Shown here: positions 1 to 8,548 of the stretch, one piece after another
Numbering within the stretch: position 1 is the first letter of the stretch
Layout of the letters: the number at the start of each line of letters is the position of its first letter
Source: a bacterium
GTDB lineage: Bacteria > Krumholzibacteriota > Krumholzibacteriia > JACNKJ01
Assembly (NCBI GenBank): GCA_024231955.1
Contig: JAAEPZ010000033.1
Location: 124,001 to 188,000, forward strand
DNA: 64,000 nt
Direction of reading: 5' to 3'
Notes under the pieces: model-generated
Seen by the model: only the letters and a program-made list of their open reading frames with translations
The model's database searches: none
Told to the model about the DNA's origin: nothing
Position numbers and translations under genes: made by a program

Positions 1-2195
1 TAATTCCACAGCAAGCTGCCGGAGAGCAAAGTTGAAGGATTATCAATCACACCTGTTACACCTTCAGTTCTGTTGATGAGAATCGATACACTACCGTAAC
101 CTTGGTTCGTCAAGGCCAGATCCATATGCCCATCATTATCGAAATCACCTGTAGCAACAGATGTTGGGCGATTACCGGAGAAGTAGCATACGGTTGAGTC
201 GAAAGTACCGTCTCCTAATCCCTTGAGAATAGCAACATCGTCAGTATATCTATTTGCTGCCGCGAGGTCCGTATGACCGTCACAATCGAAATCTTCAGCG
301 ACTACCGACTCGGGTTCATATCCAGCAAAGTAGTATTCGGCGGGACTGAATGAACCGTTCCCTGACCCAATGAGAATCGCGACACAGTAATCAATTACCA
401 ACGCTAGGTCCGTATGCCCGTCCCCATTGAAATCCCCTTTTGTGATCCAGACAGTATCTGAAACAGGGTAGCCGACCGCTGTGTCGAATGTGCCATCGCC
501 AATTCCCAGGAGAATCGAGACACCGTACTCTTTCGCAATAGCCAGATCCGTGTGCCCATCCTCGTTGAAATCTCCTGTTACAAGATTTGAAGGTGAGCCA
601 GCGCCGATGCTATATGTCAGAGCCTCTCCGAACGTACCGTCCCCTGCGCCAGGTATGATCGATACTCCGTTTCTGTTCGTCACCGCCACATCGGTATGTC
701 CATCCTCGTTGAAATCTCCAAGAGTCAGGGAATGGGATTCCTGCCCCAGCCAATAATCAACAGCGGTGTTGAATGAGCCGTCCCCAGCCCCAATGAGAAT
801 CGAGAAATCATGAGATAGACCATTTGCGGTAGCCAGATCACAATGCCCGTCTTCATTGAAGTCTCCCGAGGAAACAATGAGGGGACGGGCTCCGACAGGG
901 CAGGTTACTGTAGTATTGAATATGCCTTCCCCAGAACCCATAATTATCGAGACATCATCGGAATTGTAATTGGCCACGGCAAGGTCTAGATTCCCGTCAT
1001 TGTCAAAATCCTCCGTGATGACTGACCATGGATAACTGCCGGCGCTATAATAGGCAGGGCCGCAGATCGTACCCTCACTCACACCCGGGAAAATGAGGAC
1101 ACTTTCCTTGACCCAGTTTGCTACGGCTATTTCCTTATGCCCGTCACGGTCAAAATCCTCGGCGATGATCGAGGTAGGTGTAGACGAAACAGGATAACTC
1201 ACATCAATACTGAATGTGCCATCCCCCGCTCCACAGTGAAGTGAGATGGAGGTGGAGGAGTAAATGGCTACAGCCAAATCATTGTGTCCGTCGTTATTCA
1301 AATCTTCCACTGTGATCGCGATGGGTTCGTTTCCTGTCACGAGGGGCGAGGAGATACTGAAGCTGCCACTACCTGATCCCAATAGTATTGATATGTAGTC
1401 TGCATCTGAATTGGTGATCACCAAATCTATATGATCATCTTCATTGAAGTCCCCTGTGGCGAGTGAAGATGGTCCATCTTGCCCACCATAGCTCACCGAT
1501 GCGTTAAATGAGCCATCTCCATTTCCCGAGTAAATCGACACACTACCGGATGCGTAGTTGGCAACCGCCAGATCAGTATTGCCATCCTCGTTAAAATCCA
1601 TCCCAACAACTGAGCGGGGTTCATCACCTGTTGTGACATTAGCAGCGACGATAAATGTGCCGTTCCCTGCACCCAACAGAATAGAGATATTATCTGATCC
1701 AGCATTCGCAACCGCCAGATCAGTATGTCCGTCATTGTTGACATCTCCAGCAGCAATTGAGTATGGGCTGTTACCTACAGGGATCGCTCGTGACCGGACA
1801 GTACTGGTAAATGTGCCATCACCAGCACCACATAGAATCGAAATATTGTTGGATGCCGAGTTGGCCACAGCCAGATCTATATGTCCGTCCTCATTGAAAT
1901 CTCCTGTGAGAAGATATCGCGGTTCATTGCCGACAAAGAAGTAATTGGCAGTGCCAAAAGTACCGTCTCCTAGGTTTAGAAGAAGAGCAACATTGTTGGA
2001 GAGTACGTTTGCCGTCACCAGATCTAGATGACCGTCTTCATTGAAGTCTTCCGATGCTATGGAATAGGGTGTGACAAGCTGCAAAGACCAATTATCAACA
2101 CGGTAGGCTTGCGCCGTGTTGAAAAGCGGACCCGCAGCCTGCGAACTGGAAAAGGACGTAATAACGATAGCCAGACACCATAGTATTTTTTTCAC
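1..2195 (-). CDS. Secreted FG-GAP/VCBS-repeat protein (C-terminus outside window)
   Basis: About 731 residues are visible; the reading frame stays open to the window edge, so the C-terminus is missing. The start is a GTG at 2195-2193 with GGAG about 8 nt upstream. Residues 1-20 form a signal peptide (VKKILWCLAIV...). The rest is some 13-14 repeats of about 50 residues, each with a core like GDFNEDGHTDLAVAN followed by VSILLGAGDGTF. The D-x-N/D-x-D-G part is a calcium-binding loop, and the family folds as an integrin-like beta-propeller. Expected location is the periplasm or cell surface, as an adhesin or enzyme scaffold; no catalytic domain is visible. The plus strand opposite holds long shadow frames because of the repeat periodicity. 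Confidence 0.85.
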   Translation of the reverse strand, partial: MKKILWCLAIVITSFSSSQAAGPLFNTAQAYRVDNWSLQLVTPYSIASEDFNEDGHLDLVTANVLSNNVALLLNLGDGTFGTANYFFVGNEPRYLLTGDFNEDGHIDLAVANSASNNISILCGAGDGTFTSTVRSRAIPVGNSPYSIAAGDVNNDGHTDLAVANAGSDNISILLGAGNGTFIVAANVTTGDEPRSVVGMDFNEDGNTDLAVANYASGSVSIYSGNGDGSFNASVSYGGQDGPSSLATGDFNEDDHIDLVITNSDADYISILLGSGSGSFSISSPLVTGNEPIAITVEDLNNDGHNDLAVAIYSSTSISLHCGAGDGTFSIDVSYPVSSTPTSIIAEDFDRDGHKEIAVANWVKESVLIFPGVSEGTICGPAYYSAGSYPWSVITEDFDNDGNLDLAVANYNSDDVSIIMGSGEGIFNTTVTCPVGARPLIVSSGDFNEDGHCDLATANGLSHDFSILIGAGDGSFNTAVDYWLGQESHSLTLGDFNEDGHTDVAVTNRNGVSIIPGAGDGTFGEALTYSIGAGSPSNLVTGDFNEDGHTDLAIAKEYGVSILLGIGDGTFDTAVGYPVSDTVWITKGDFNGDGHTDLALVIDYCVAILIGSGNGSFSPAEYYFAGYEPESVVAEDFDCDGHTDLAAANRYTDDVAILKGLGDGTFDSTVCYFSGNRPTSVATGDFDNDGHMDLALTNQGYGSVSILINRTEGVTGVIDNPSTLLSGSLLWN

Positions 2196-2348
2196 GGCAG
2201 TCTCCTTGCTGGTGCATGTTGCCAGACCAAACCGGTTATTCATACTCCAAAACTAATAGACACATTCCTCTCTGATTGCTAAAGGTCGGATCAACTTCTC
2301 ACCCTTCAGCTCATATCCCTTATTATACTTCCTTCTTCGTCTCAGCGT

Positions 2349-2437
2349 CTATACTTTAAACAACTGTCTCGCCGGCTGGATCTCATGGTGGCGACCATGG
2401 TAGACATCCGCCAGCCTGACTTTCTTCAGTGATTCAT
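2349..2437 (-). pseudogene. C-terminal remnant of a DDE transposase
   Basis: Immediately left of the IS3-type element the minus strand reads ESLKKVRLADVYHGRHHEI and ends at a TAG at 2351-2349. This resembles the extreme C-terminus of IS3/IS481-type integrase-core transposases, which typically end in an HESL...P-x-D-V-Y-Y-G-R...I-L-x-x-R pattern. The upstream part is missing, cut at the IS border. It is not the missing tail of the serine recombinase on the other side of the element. The call rests on a short motif seen by eye. Confidence 0.4.
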
Positions 2438-2508
2438 GAGAGGTGGTCCCCGGATTTCGGACAGTGTGTTAAGGTGGCTCCGCATCTCTGAACGGAGGAA
2501 AAGGAGCA

Positions 2509-2790
2509 ATGGCAAACCGACGTAAATTCTCAGCTGAGTTCAAGGCCAGGGTTGCCCTGGAGGCATTGGTGGGAGATAAAACGCTGGCCGAATTGGCCAC
2601 CAAACACAATGTCCACCCGAACATGATCGCCCAGTGGAAACGGCAGGCCAAGGAGAATATGCCAAGTCTGTTCTCCAGGAAAGCAGACCGCAGCCAGGTT
2701 GTCGGTGAGGCTGAGATCAAGGATCTGCACGCCAAGATCGGCCAGTTGACCGTGGAGCGTGATTTTTTAAAGAAAGCCTTCGGACGTTGA
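2509..2790 (+). CDS. IS3-family transposase OrfA (helix-turn-helix)
   Basis: A 93-residue InsE/OrfA-type protein that binds the IS ends. It begins MANRRKFSAEFKARVALEAL, the usual start of IS3 OrfA, followed by a helix-turn-helix (TLAELATKHNVHPNMIAQWK, residues about 25-45) and a leucine-zipper-like C-terminus (IKDLHAKIGQLTVERDFLKK). An AGGAAAAGGAGC ribosome site precedes ATG 2509. The stop at 2788-2790 overlaps the TTG from which OrfB can be read, and a TTTTTTAAAG run at about 2764-2773 could support the programmed -1 frameshift that makes OrfAB in this family. Confidence 0.9.
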   Translation: MANRRKFSAEFKARVALEALVGDKTLAELATKHNVHPNMIAQWKRQAKENMPSLFSRKADRSQVVGEAEIKDLHAKIGQLTVERDFLKKAFGR

Positions 2791-3632
2791 GCCACGGACG
2801 GAGGGCAACGATGATCGAACCGCATCATCGGAGGCTCAGCATCGGCAGCCAATGCGAGTTGGTTAGCATCGCCCGCTCGTCGTACTACTACACGGGCAAA
2901 GGCGAGAGTCCGCTCAATCTAAAGCTGATGAGGCTTGTCGACGAGCAGTTCCTCCAGACACCCTTTTATGGATCACGCCAGATGAGAAAGTATCTTCGCA
3001 GGCAGGGCTATTTTGTCGGACGCCATCGTGTCCGGCGCCTGATGCGGAAGATGGGGTTGGAGGCGATCTTCCAGAGACCTAAGACCTCGGAGCCTCATCC
3101 AGAGCATCGCATCTACCCATACCTGTTGCGGAACATGGAGATCGACCAACCGAATCAGGTCTGGTGTGCCGACATCACGTACATCCCAATGCATAGGGGT
3201 TTTCTGTATCTGGTGGCGATCATGGACTGGGCGACACGGACGGTCCTGGCCTGGCGGCTGTCCAACACGATGGACAGTTCTTTCTGTGTTGAAGCACTTG
3301 AAGAAGCATTGTTGAAGTATGGTACGCCGAAGATCTTCAACACGGATCAGGGCAGCCAGTTTACGAGCCAGGAGTTTACGCAGGTGCTGAAGGACGCTGA
3401 TGTACGGATCTCAATGGACGGTCGCGGCCGCTGGATGGACAATGTCTTTATTGAGCGTCTGTGGCGGTCCCTCAAGTACGAATGCATTTACCTGCACGAT
3501 TTCGAGGATGGCCTGCGAGCCAAGGCAGGTATCGATGTTTGGATGAAGTTCTACAACGAGGAGCGTCCTCACTCGCTGTTCGCTGATGACAGGACACCGA
3601 TGGAGGAGTACAATCGATTGAAGGCGGCATGA
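2787..3632 (+). CDS. IS3-family transposase OrfB (DDE integrase core)
   Basis: The 281-residue catalytic subunit. It has an HTH_21-like N-terminus ([30 protein letters not shown]) and an rve core with the three acidic residues visible: [18 protein letters not shown] and, 35 residues later, [10 protein letters not shown]. The C-terminal FYNEERPHS motif is intact. The frame opens at a TTG overlapping the OrfA stop; an ATG at 2811 (MIEPHHRR) is an alternative, and expression is probably as an OrfAB frameshift product. No inactivating lesion is visible, so the element may be active. Confidence 0.9.
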   Translation: MSHGRRATMIEPHHRRLSIGSQCELVSIARSSYYYTGKGESPLNLKLMRLVDEQFLQTPFYGSRQMRKYLRRQGYFVGRHRVRRLMRKMGLEAIFQRPKTSEPHPEHRIYPYLLRNMEIDQPNQVWCADITYIPMHRGFLYLVAIMDWATRTVLAWRLSNTMDSSFCVEALEEALLKYGTPKIFNTDQGSQFTSQEFTQVLKDADVRISMDGRGRWMDNVFIERLWRSLKYECIYLHDFEDGLRAKAGIDVWMKFYNEERPHSLFADDRTPMEEYNRLKAA

Positions 3633-3636
3633 TAAA

Positions 3637-4494
3637 TCATATGGAGTCCACCTTAACTAAGCCGCTGAGCTGTCCAAGAAAGTGGGACCACCTCTCTCCG
3701 ACATGGATCTCATCCTTGTAGGTGATTTGACCTATGTAGAGGACATTGGTGAGTAGGCTATGCAGGCTGTGTTTGTTGAATGGGTTGCCACCCGCGATCT
3801 TGCCCTTCTTTGTCGTCCACCGCTTGTTGGTCCATCCTCGTTCATCTAGAACTTGGAGCGTTCGCATGAGCGATTCTTGATCGAAGTAGATTTCGTATAT
3901 GGACCGAACTCGCGTGGCTTCGTCTTCGTTGACGATCAGGCGACCGCCCTTGGGATCTACATCGAATCCAAGGATCGGTCTGCCACCTGCCCATTTACCT
4001 TTACGTCGTGTAGCGGCGATCTTATCGCGCGTCCGTTCCGAGATGATCTCACGCTCGAACTGCGAGAAGGATAGAAGGATATTCAGTGTTAGACGACCCA
4101 TGGAACTGGTCGTATTGAACTGCTGTGTGACCGAAACAAAAGAAGCCCCGTGTTTTTCCAAAATCTCCATGATCCTGGTGAAATCGAGAAGACTCCGCGA
4201 CATGCGGTCGACCTTGTAGACCATTACGCAGTCAATCCGTCCAGCTTCTACATCTGCCATGAGTCGTTTGAACGCCGGGCGCTCCATGTTGCCACCGGTG
4301 TATCCACCATCATCGTACCGATCCGGAAGGCAAATCCAGCCCTCACTTTTCTGGCTGGCGATGAAAGCCTCCCCAGCTTCACGTTGGGCATCAAGGCTAT
4401 TGAACTCCTGCTCAAGACCCTCCTCAGTGCTCTTGCGGGTGTAGATGGCACAGCGGATCTCCGGAACCTCAGCCCTCTTTCCTGCCATAGGCAT
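3637..4494 (-). pseudogene. Large serine recombinase truncated by IS insertion
   Basis: The site-specific recombinase begins at ATG 4494 (MPMAGKRAEV, AAAGGA 5 nt upstream), overlapping the DUF2924 stop by 26 nt. The resolvase catalytic domain is complete (YTRKSTEEGLEQEFNSLDAQ with the nucleophile Ser; YKVDRMSRS; SFSQFEREIISERT) and the recombinase domain starts. After IHVGER the natural sequence ends at the IS border near 3697, and the last roughly 17 codons are read from the IS right end until a stop at 3637. About 285 residues remain where the family usually has about 500-550, so the zinc-ribbon and coiled-coil DNA-binding part is lost and the enzyme is probably dead. Confidence 0.8.
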
Positions 4495-4978
4495 GTCCTT
4501 TCTTGCCAAGCTTGAAGAAGTGGTAACCGTTCCAGTGGGTGCCTGTGACCTTCTTGGCAACAGCACTCAACGTCCGGTATACTTCCCCCGCATACTCAAA
4601 CCCTCTTGGCAGGACCCGCACCTCGATCATCTCACCTTTGTACTGCCGGGTGATGATTGCACCTGACATGGGAAGACGATTATCCTGGGAAAGCTGGATG
4701 GTCGAAACCGAGGTCAGGTCAGTTGGAGAAACTGCTATTTCCCTTGGCGCTGTGAGACGGATGTCGGAATCAACTGCGAGATCCTTCGCCCTCTGCCGCG
4801 CGCGATCGGACAAACCTCCTTCCCGGTTTGCCTGCAATCGCCAGATGATTCGGCGAATCAGGAACTGCTTGTGTCGGGACGTCGTGCTCTCACCAAACGC
4901 TTCAGTATACTTCTGTCGAAGATCCGGAATCGTCATCTTCTGAAGTGCTGTGATTTCCTTGCCGATGTTGAGCGTCAT
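4469..4978 (-). CDS. DUF2924 protein, partner of the serine recombinase
   Basis: A 169-residue protein of the DUF2924 family, which is regularly encoded directly upstream of serine recombinases on phage-like or integrative elements. Visible features are the N-terminal helical stretch (TIPDLRQKYTEAFGE, then RHKQFLIRRIIWRLQ) and the C-terminal half with YKGEMIEVRVL, GFEYAGEVYRTLSAVA and the terminal TGTHWNGYHFF module shared by this family. ATG 4978 has GAGAGGAG upstream. It overlaps the recombinase start, which indicates translational coupling. Its function is unknown; an accessory DNA-binding role is inferred from the constant pairing. Confidence 0.8.
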   Translation of the reverse strand: MTLNIGKEITALQKMTIPDLRQKYTEAFGESTTSRHKQFLIRRIIWRLQANREGGLSDRARQRAKDLAVDSDIRLTAPREIAVSPTDLTSVSTIQLSQDNRLPMSGAIITRQYKGEMIEVRVLPRGFEYAGEVYRTLSAVAKKVTGTHWNGYHFFKLGKKGHAYGRKEG

Positions 4979-5013
4979 ACTTCACTCCTCTCGTGAACTT
5001 CGGTGCGTTAACC

Positions 5014-5223
5014 CTAAGTCACATGAGGGCAGGAAGTTGGGAGCACATCAAGGGCTTTCTGGAGCGGTTCAGACGTATGCCCATCGGGTTCTGAAACGGC
5101 CGATTCTGGCGACAAATGACGGGGCCAGTGAAGGCGGAGGATCCCTCTCGCGAGGATAGCCGCAATCTCGTCACTGCATTGGCTAGGGAGCAGGTTGGGG
5201 GTGTTTTCTGACGAATGCCGCAT
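5014..5223 (-). CDS. Small protein upstream of DUF2924 in the recombinase module
   Basis: A 69-residue reading frame from ATG 5223 with GGGAGG 6 nt upstream, ending 35 nt before the DUF2924 start. It contains EIAAILARGILRLHWPRHLS and a polar C-terminus. Small proteins with a similar A-x-I-L-A-x-G-x-L-R-L segment are often found at this place in DUF2924-recombinase modules (recollection, not checked). Position, ribosome site and direction fit a three-gene operon. Function unknown. Confidence 0.5.
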   Translation of the reverse strand: MRHSSENTPNLLPSQCSDEIAAILARGILRLHWPRHLSPESAVSEPDGHTSEPLQKALDVLPTSCPHVT

Positions 5224-5409
5224 CGTGAACCTCCCGCTGGGTGTACCCACAACGGCCTCCGCCCAACAGTCGGCTCATTGTCTGGCTAGACTAGAATCTA
5301 TGTTTATGTTTATCTACTCGGTATGGTTACGATACGTCGATAATAGGGAGATGACCTAGCTATCTAGCCCTGATAGATGGAGAGGAATCCCACAAAGATT
5401 AGGAGGTGG

Positions 5410-7713
5410 ATGGTGAAAGCGTTTTATGCCTACCCATCGTCTGTAGCAGATGTCACACAGGTGATAAACGCTACCAAACGGATTCTCTCTGACACTCACC
5501 GCGACTTGGATCTTCACCTGTGGGAAGAAAACGATATATCAGGCAGGCCGTTGACAGATCCAATCTTTAAAGGCATTGAAAGCGCTGACATCCTCATCGC
5601 GGATGTTACGGCTATTAATTTCAATGTGACATTTGAAATCGGTTACGCCATCGGTCTCGGGAAAAGGGTCTACCTCACTTGTGACAGCAATATATCCCGA
5701 GATTCTACACTGGCGAACAAGATCGGCATCTTCGATACGCTTGGGTACGAAACATATACCGATGAGATAACTCTATCGGAGTTGATTAGGGCATACCGAT
5801 CAGATGGGGGCATCCCCATTCGCTCAATCGTCAGTCCCAGTTCCCCTGTATACGTTCTGCAAACACCTCAATCAAACTCCGCGATGATCGCGATTACCGC
5901 ACGTATCAAGAAAGCTCGGCTGGGGTACAAGGGCTATATACCAACAGATGACGCCCGACTTTCAGCAGTAAAGGCAATCGATGATGTTTCCTCCTGCCAC
6001 GGTGCTGTCATTCCTCTACTTTCAACGGAGTTCCGCGATGCAGCGGTTCATAACATCCGAGCAGCTTTTATCGCAGGACTAGCGATTGCGATGGGAAAAG
6101 TTACTCTAGTCCTTCAGCCCAAAGATGGTCCCGCGCCACTCGACGTACGCGACCTAGTTAGGACATTTAGCAGTCCAGACGACATAGCTGGTTTCATCGC
6201 TACGCTTGCTCTGGACATCACGGAGCGCTTTCAAACAGACAATCCCCTGCCCACCACACAGGGCAATTTTCTGGCAGAGTTAGCAATAGGGGACTCGGTG
6301 GCCGAGAATGAGTTCCAGACTCTTGGTGGGTACTATCTACGGACAGATCAGTATAAGCGGGCATCCCGTGGGGAAGTGAACATAGTAGTAGGTCGCAAGG
6401 GTACCGGGAAGACTGCACTCTTCTCACAGCTTCGTAACGAGAAAAGATCGAGAGTGCATAACATCGTCGTCGACTTGAAGCCTGAGGGATATCAGCTGAT
6501 TCGATTGAAGGAGGACGTTCTCGATTACCTAGCTGATGGAGCCAAGACCCACCTCATCACAGCGCTTTTCGAGTACCTATTTTACTTGGAGATTTGCTAC
6601 AAGGTGCTCGAGAAAGATCGTGAGAGGCACATGCGTGACGAGCACCTCTACGAACCTTACCGCCGCTTACGGGAAGTCTACGATTCGGGTTCAGCCGCTG
6701 AAGGCGACTTCTCTGAGCGGCTGCTCGGCTTGTCCCAACAGCTGATTGCTGCTTTTAAAACTCGCTTCGGCACTACTATGGATCAAAGGCTGACGGCTTC
6801 AGAAGTCACGGAGCTGATCCACAAACGCAATATCCGAGACATCCGCGATAGCTTATCGGCTTACTTAGAGTTCAAGGACAGCATTTGGGTGCTGTTCGAC
6901 AATCTCGACAAGGGCTGGTCTACGCATGGTCTGACCGATGGTGACATACTGATTCTTCGATGTCTTATAGATGCTGCACGCAAGATCCAACGGGAACTGC
7001 AGCGAGACGGACACGACTTCCATAGCGTTGTATTTGTGCGAAATGACGTGTATCAACTTCTGGTGGAGGCATCAGCTGACTACGGCAAGGAAAGTCGAGC
7101 CGTACTAGATTGGACTGACGCTGATCTGCTGCGAGAGTTGCTTCGGCGTCGCCTCATTAGCAACCAACCGATCGACGACACTCCGTTTGATCGTATTTGG
7201 TCTCAGATCTGCGTTAGCCACTATCATGGTGAAGAAACATCCCAGTATCTGATCGATCGGTCGCTAATGCGTCCTCGCAATCTAATAAAGCTCCTTGCCC
7301 ATTGCCGCGGATTCGCAGTTGGTCTAGAGCGCACGCGAATTGAGAAAATAGATCTAGAGAAAGGCCTACGAGCGTACTCAATCGATCTGATCACAGAAGC
7401 AGATCAAGAACTGACGGACATCCTCGGTACTGAAACAGATCTCATTTACTACTTCATAGGAGAGGGGCAGGAGTTTGAAAGAGAAAGGTTAGAGAGCATC
7501 CTCATCGGTGCGGAAGTTCCCGCTGAGAAGATCGACGACGTCATTTTCTTCATGCTCTACTATGGATTCCTTGGCGTAAAGGCTGACGATAGGGATCCAA
7601 AGTATATTTATGAGCTTGAGTACGATATGAAACTCCTGAGTACCATCGCTGCGAAGGCAGATAGATTGACATACATCCTCAATCCAGCCTTCCATCCGGG
7701 TCTCAACCTGTAG
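5410..7713 (+). CDS. Candidate anti-phage P-loop ATPase with tandem TIR/deoxyribosyltransferase-like sensor domains
   Basis: About 767 residues. AGGAGG at 5401-5406 lies just before ATG 5410 and GTG 5413, which favours this start over ATG 5377. Residues 1-130 form a Rossmann-like domain with the TIR_2/nucleoside deoxyribosyltransferase signature (ADILIADVT... then FEIGYAIGLGKRV; candidate catalytic Glu76). Residues about 145-275 hold a second, weaker copy (HNIRAAFIAGLAIAMGK). A P-loop ATPase follows: FxxGDSVAENEF lead-in, Walker A GRKGTGKT at about 328-335, Walker B VLFDNLDKG at about 496-502. The ATPase resembles the Sll1717-type P-loop family. The architecture, NAD- or nucleotide-acting domain plus STAND-like switch, is typical of abortive-infection proteins, and the gene sits beside a recombinase module. 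Function is inferred. Confidence 0.65.
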   Translation: MVKAFYAYPSSVADVTQVINATKRILSDTHRDLDLHLWEENDISGRPLTDPIFKGIESADILIADVTAINFNVTFEIGYAIGLGKRVYLTCDSNISRDSTLANKIGIFDTLGYETYTDEITLSELIRAYRSDGGIPIRSIVSPSSPVYVLQTPQSNSAMIAITARIKKARLGYKGYIPTDDARLSAVKAIDDVSSCHGAVIPLLSTEFRDAAVHNIRAAFIAGLAIAMGKVTLVLQPKDGPAPLDVRDLVRTFSSPDDIAGFIATLALDITERFQTDNPLPTTQGNFLAELAIGDSVAENEFQTLGGYYLRTDQYKRASRGEVNIVVGRKGTGKTALFSQLRNEKRSRVHNIVVDLKPEGYQLIRLKEDVLDYLADGAKTHLITALFEYLFYLEICYKVLEKDRERHMRDEHLYEPYRRLREVYDSGSAAEGDFSERLLGLSQQLIAAFKTRFGTTMDQRLTASEVTELIHKRNIRDIRDSLSAYLEFKDSIWVLFDNLDKGWSTHGLTDGDILILRCLIDAARKIQRELQRDGHDFHSVVFVRNDVYQLLVEASADYGKESRAVLDWTDADLLRELLRRRLISNQPIDDTPFDRIWSQICVSHYHGEETSQYLIDRSLMRPRNLIKLLAHCRGFAVGLERTRIEKIDLEKGLRAYSIDLITEADQELTDILGTETDLIYYFIGEGQEFERERLESILIGAEVPAEKIDDVIFFMLYYGFLGVKADDRDPKYIYELEYDMKLLSTIAAKADRLTYILNPAFHPGLNL

Positions 7714-8037
7714 TTTAAATGGGGGTTAAATCCAAGGAGTGGTAAATCTCTCTGTCTACTGACAAATGTACGCCCCCCACACCCCAATGTCCCACTGCTC
7801 GAGGTAGCCATGGGGTCATAGGGTTAACGCCCTAGCTTGATATGCGACCGGGTCAAGGTTGTTAACCCAGAGAGCTCCGTTGACCAGAGACTTGGAGAGT
7901 TTCTACTAGGTTCTCTGTACCGCGATCGTGACCATCACAATCCCGATCGATCCCCAACCACTCTCCGTCGGATCAGAGACCTCCGATCCTCGGGTCTGAC
8001 CCGCTCAAGGGTCTTGGCTGGTGGCGGAATACTAAGA
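7714..8037. other. Intergenic region without a recognisable gene
   Basis: Between the ATPase gene and the tRNA terminator I see no convincing reading frame. Short frames exist, but their composition is arginine/serine-rich and no ribosome site precedes them. A C-rich run (about 7772-7787) and scattered direct GATC-containing motifs (7960-8000) are visible. A boundary of the mobile region could lie here next to tRNA-Asn, but I found no direct repeat of the tRNA 3' end. Confidence 0.4.
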
Positions 8038-8065
8038 AACCCCGAGGGCTCTCGCTCTCGGGGTT
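8038..8065 (-). terminator. Rho-independent terminator of tRNA-Asn
   Basis: Perfect 9-bp stem AACCCCGAG / CTCGGGGTT with a 10-nt loop. On the minus strand it is followed by TTTCTTAG. It lies 46 nt beyond the tRNA-Asn 3' end, in the direction of tRNA transcription. Confidence 0.8.
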
Positions 8066-8110
8066 CTCCGTTAACGGAAAGGCCGCCGGAATCCGGCGAC
8101 CTCTGATAGG

Positions 8111-8183
8111 CTCCTCAGGTAGGACTTGAACCTACAACCCTGCGGTTAACAGCCGCATGCTCTGCCAATTGAGCTACTGAGGA
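8111..8183 (-). tRNA. tRNA-Asn (GUU)
   Basis: A 73-nt cloverleaf on the minus strand: acceptor arms TCCTCAG and CTGAGGA pair perfectly, D-arm with AGCTCAATTGGCAGAGC, anticodon loop CTGTTAA giving anticodon GUU, and T-arm GTAGGTTCAAGTCCTAC. The discriminator base is G and the CCA end is not encoded (CCT follows). It has its own sigma70-like promoter and terminator, so it is a single-gene unit. It separates the mobile left part of the window from the housekeeping genes. Confidence 0.97.
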
Positions 8184-8198
8184 ACGTTGCGCCGGGAC

Positions 8199-8227
8199 AG
8201 AATAATTACATCACCGCCCATTGTCAA
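8199..8227 (-). promoter_or_regulatory. Sigma70-type promoter of tRNA-Asn
   Basis: On the minus strand, TTGACA (8227-8222), a 17-bp spacer and TATTCT (8204-8199), with the tRNA 5' end 16 nt downstream of the -10 box. This is a near-consensus arrangement at the expected distance. Confidence 0.8.
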
Positions 8228-8487
8228 GATCCTCACACCGCTTTACCACCATCCGTCAACCTCTTCAACAGCAACCACTTGCAGCCGCCATGCGTCGGTC
8301 AAACACAGGTTGTGCCGATTCCGCCTCCTCCGCAGCTCGCTGCTCAGCGTCAGAACCAGTGACGCCTTATCCGGATTCGACAAGGGGGAGCTCCGGCGCG
8401 GTTGCGAACGCTCTCCCGCTAACCTCTGCACGACGCCATCCCGGTTGGCCTGCGGACGGATCCGGATATCCCCCAACATGACGTTCG

Positions 8488-8516
8488 TTGACTTGCCGCG
8501 GACCTCTCGCTACAGT
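8488..8516 (+). promoter_or_regulatory. Putative promoter of the cysteine desulfurase gene
   Basis: TTGACT (8488-8493), 17-bp spacer, TACAGT (8511-8516), 32 bp before the start codon, with GGGAGAGAG as ribosome site at about 8538-8546. The rest of 8228-8487 shows no gene I can support. Confidence 0.5.
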
Positions 8517-8548
8517 CTCCGCAATTCACACCGACCCGGGAGAGAGTC

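Larger units (their letters stand above)
2438..3696 (+). mobile_element. IS3-family insertion sequence (about 1.26 kb)
   Basis: The ends carry inverted repeats: GAGAGGTGGTCC at 2438-2449 and its complement GGACCACCTCTC at 3685-3696. Inner similarity continues (TTCGGACAG against TTCTTGGACAG, and TTAAGGTGG against TTAAGGTGGA). The element holds orfA (2509-2790) and orfB (2787-3632) in the standard overlapping IS3 arrangement, and both look intact. The flanking 3-4 bases (CAT on the left, TCC on the right) do not match, so no target-site duplication is evident, which suggests a later deletion or recombination. The right end lies inside the serine recombinase gene. Confidence 0.85.

Noticed and set aside
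1558..1944. Plus-strand repeats with ATARSVCPSSLKSP-like peptides at 481-1944
   Set aside because: They are the reverse complement of FG-GAP repeats coded on the minus strand; the periodicity explains the long open frames.
8111..8183. tRNA-Asn as attachment site of the left mobile region
   Set aside because: The recombinase there is of the serine type, which rarely uses tRNA genes, and I found no second copy of the tRNA 3' end within the window.
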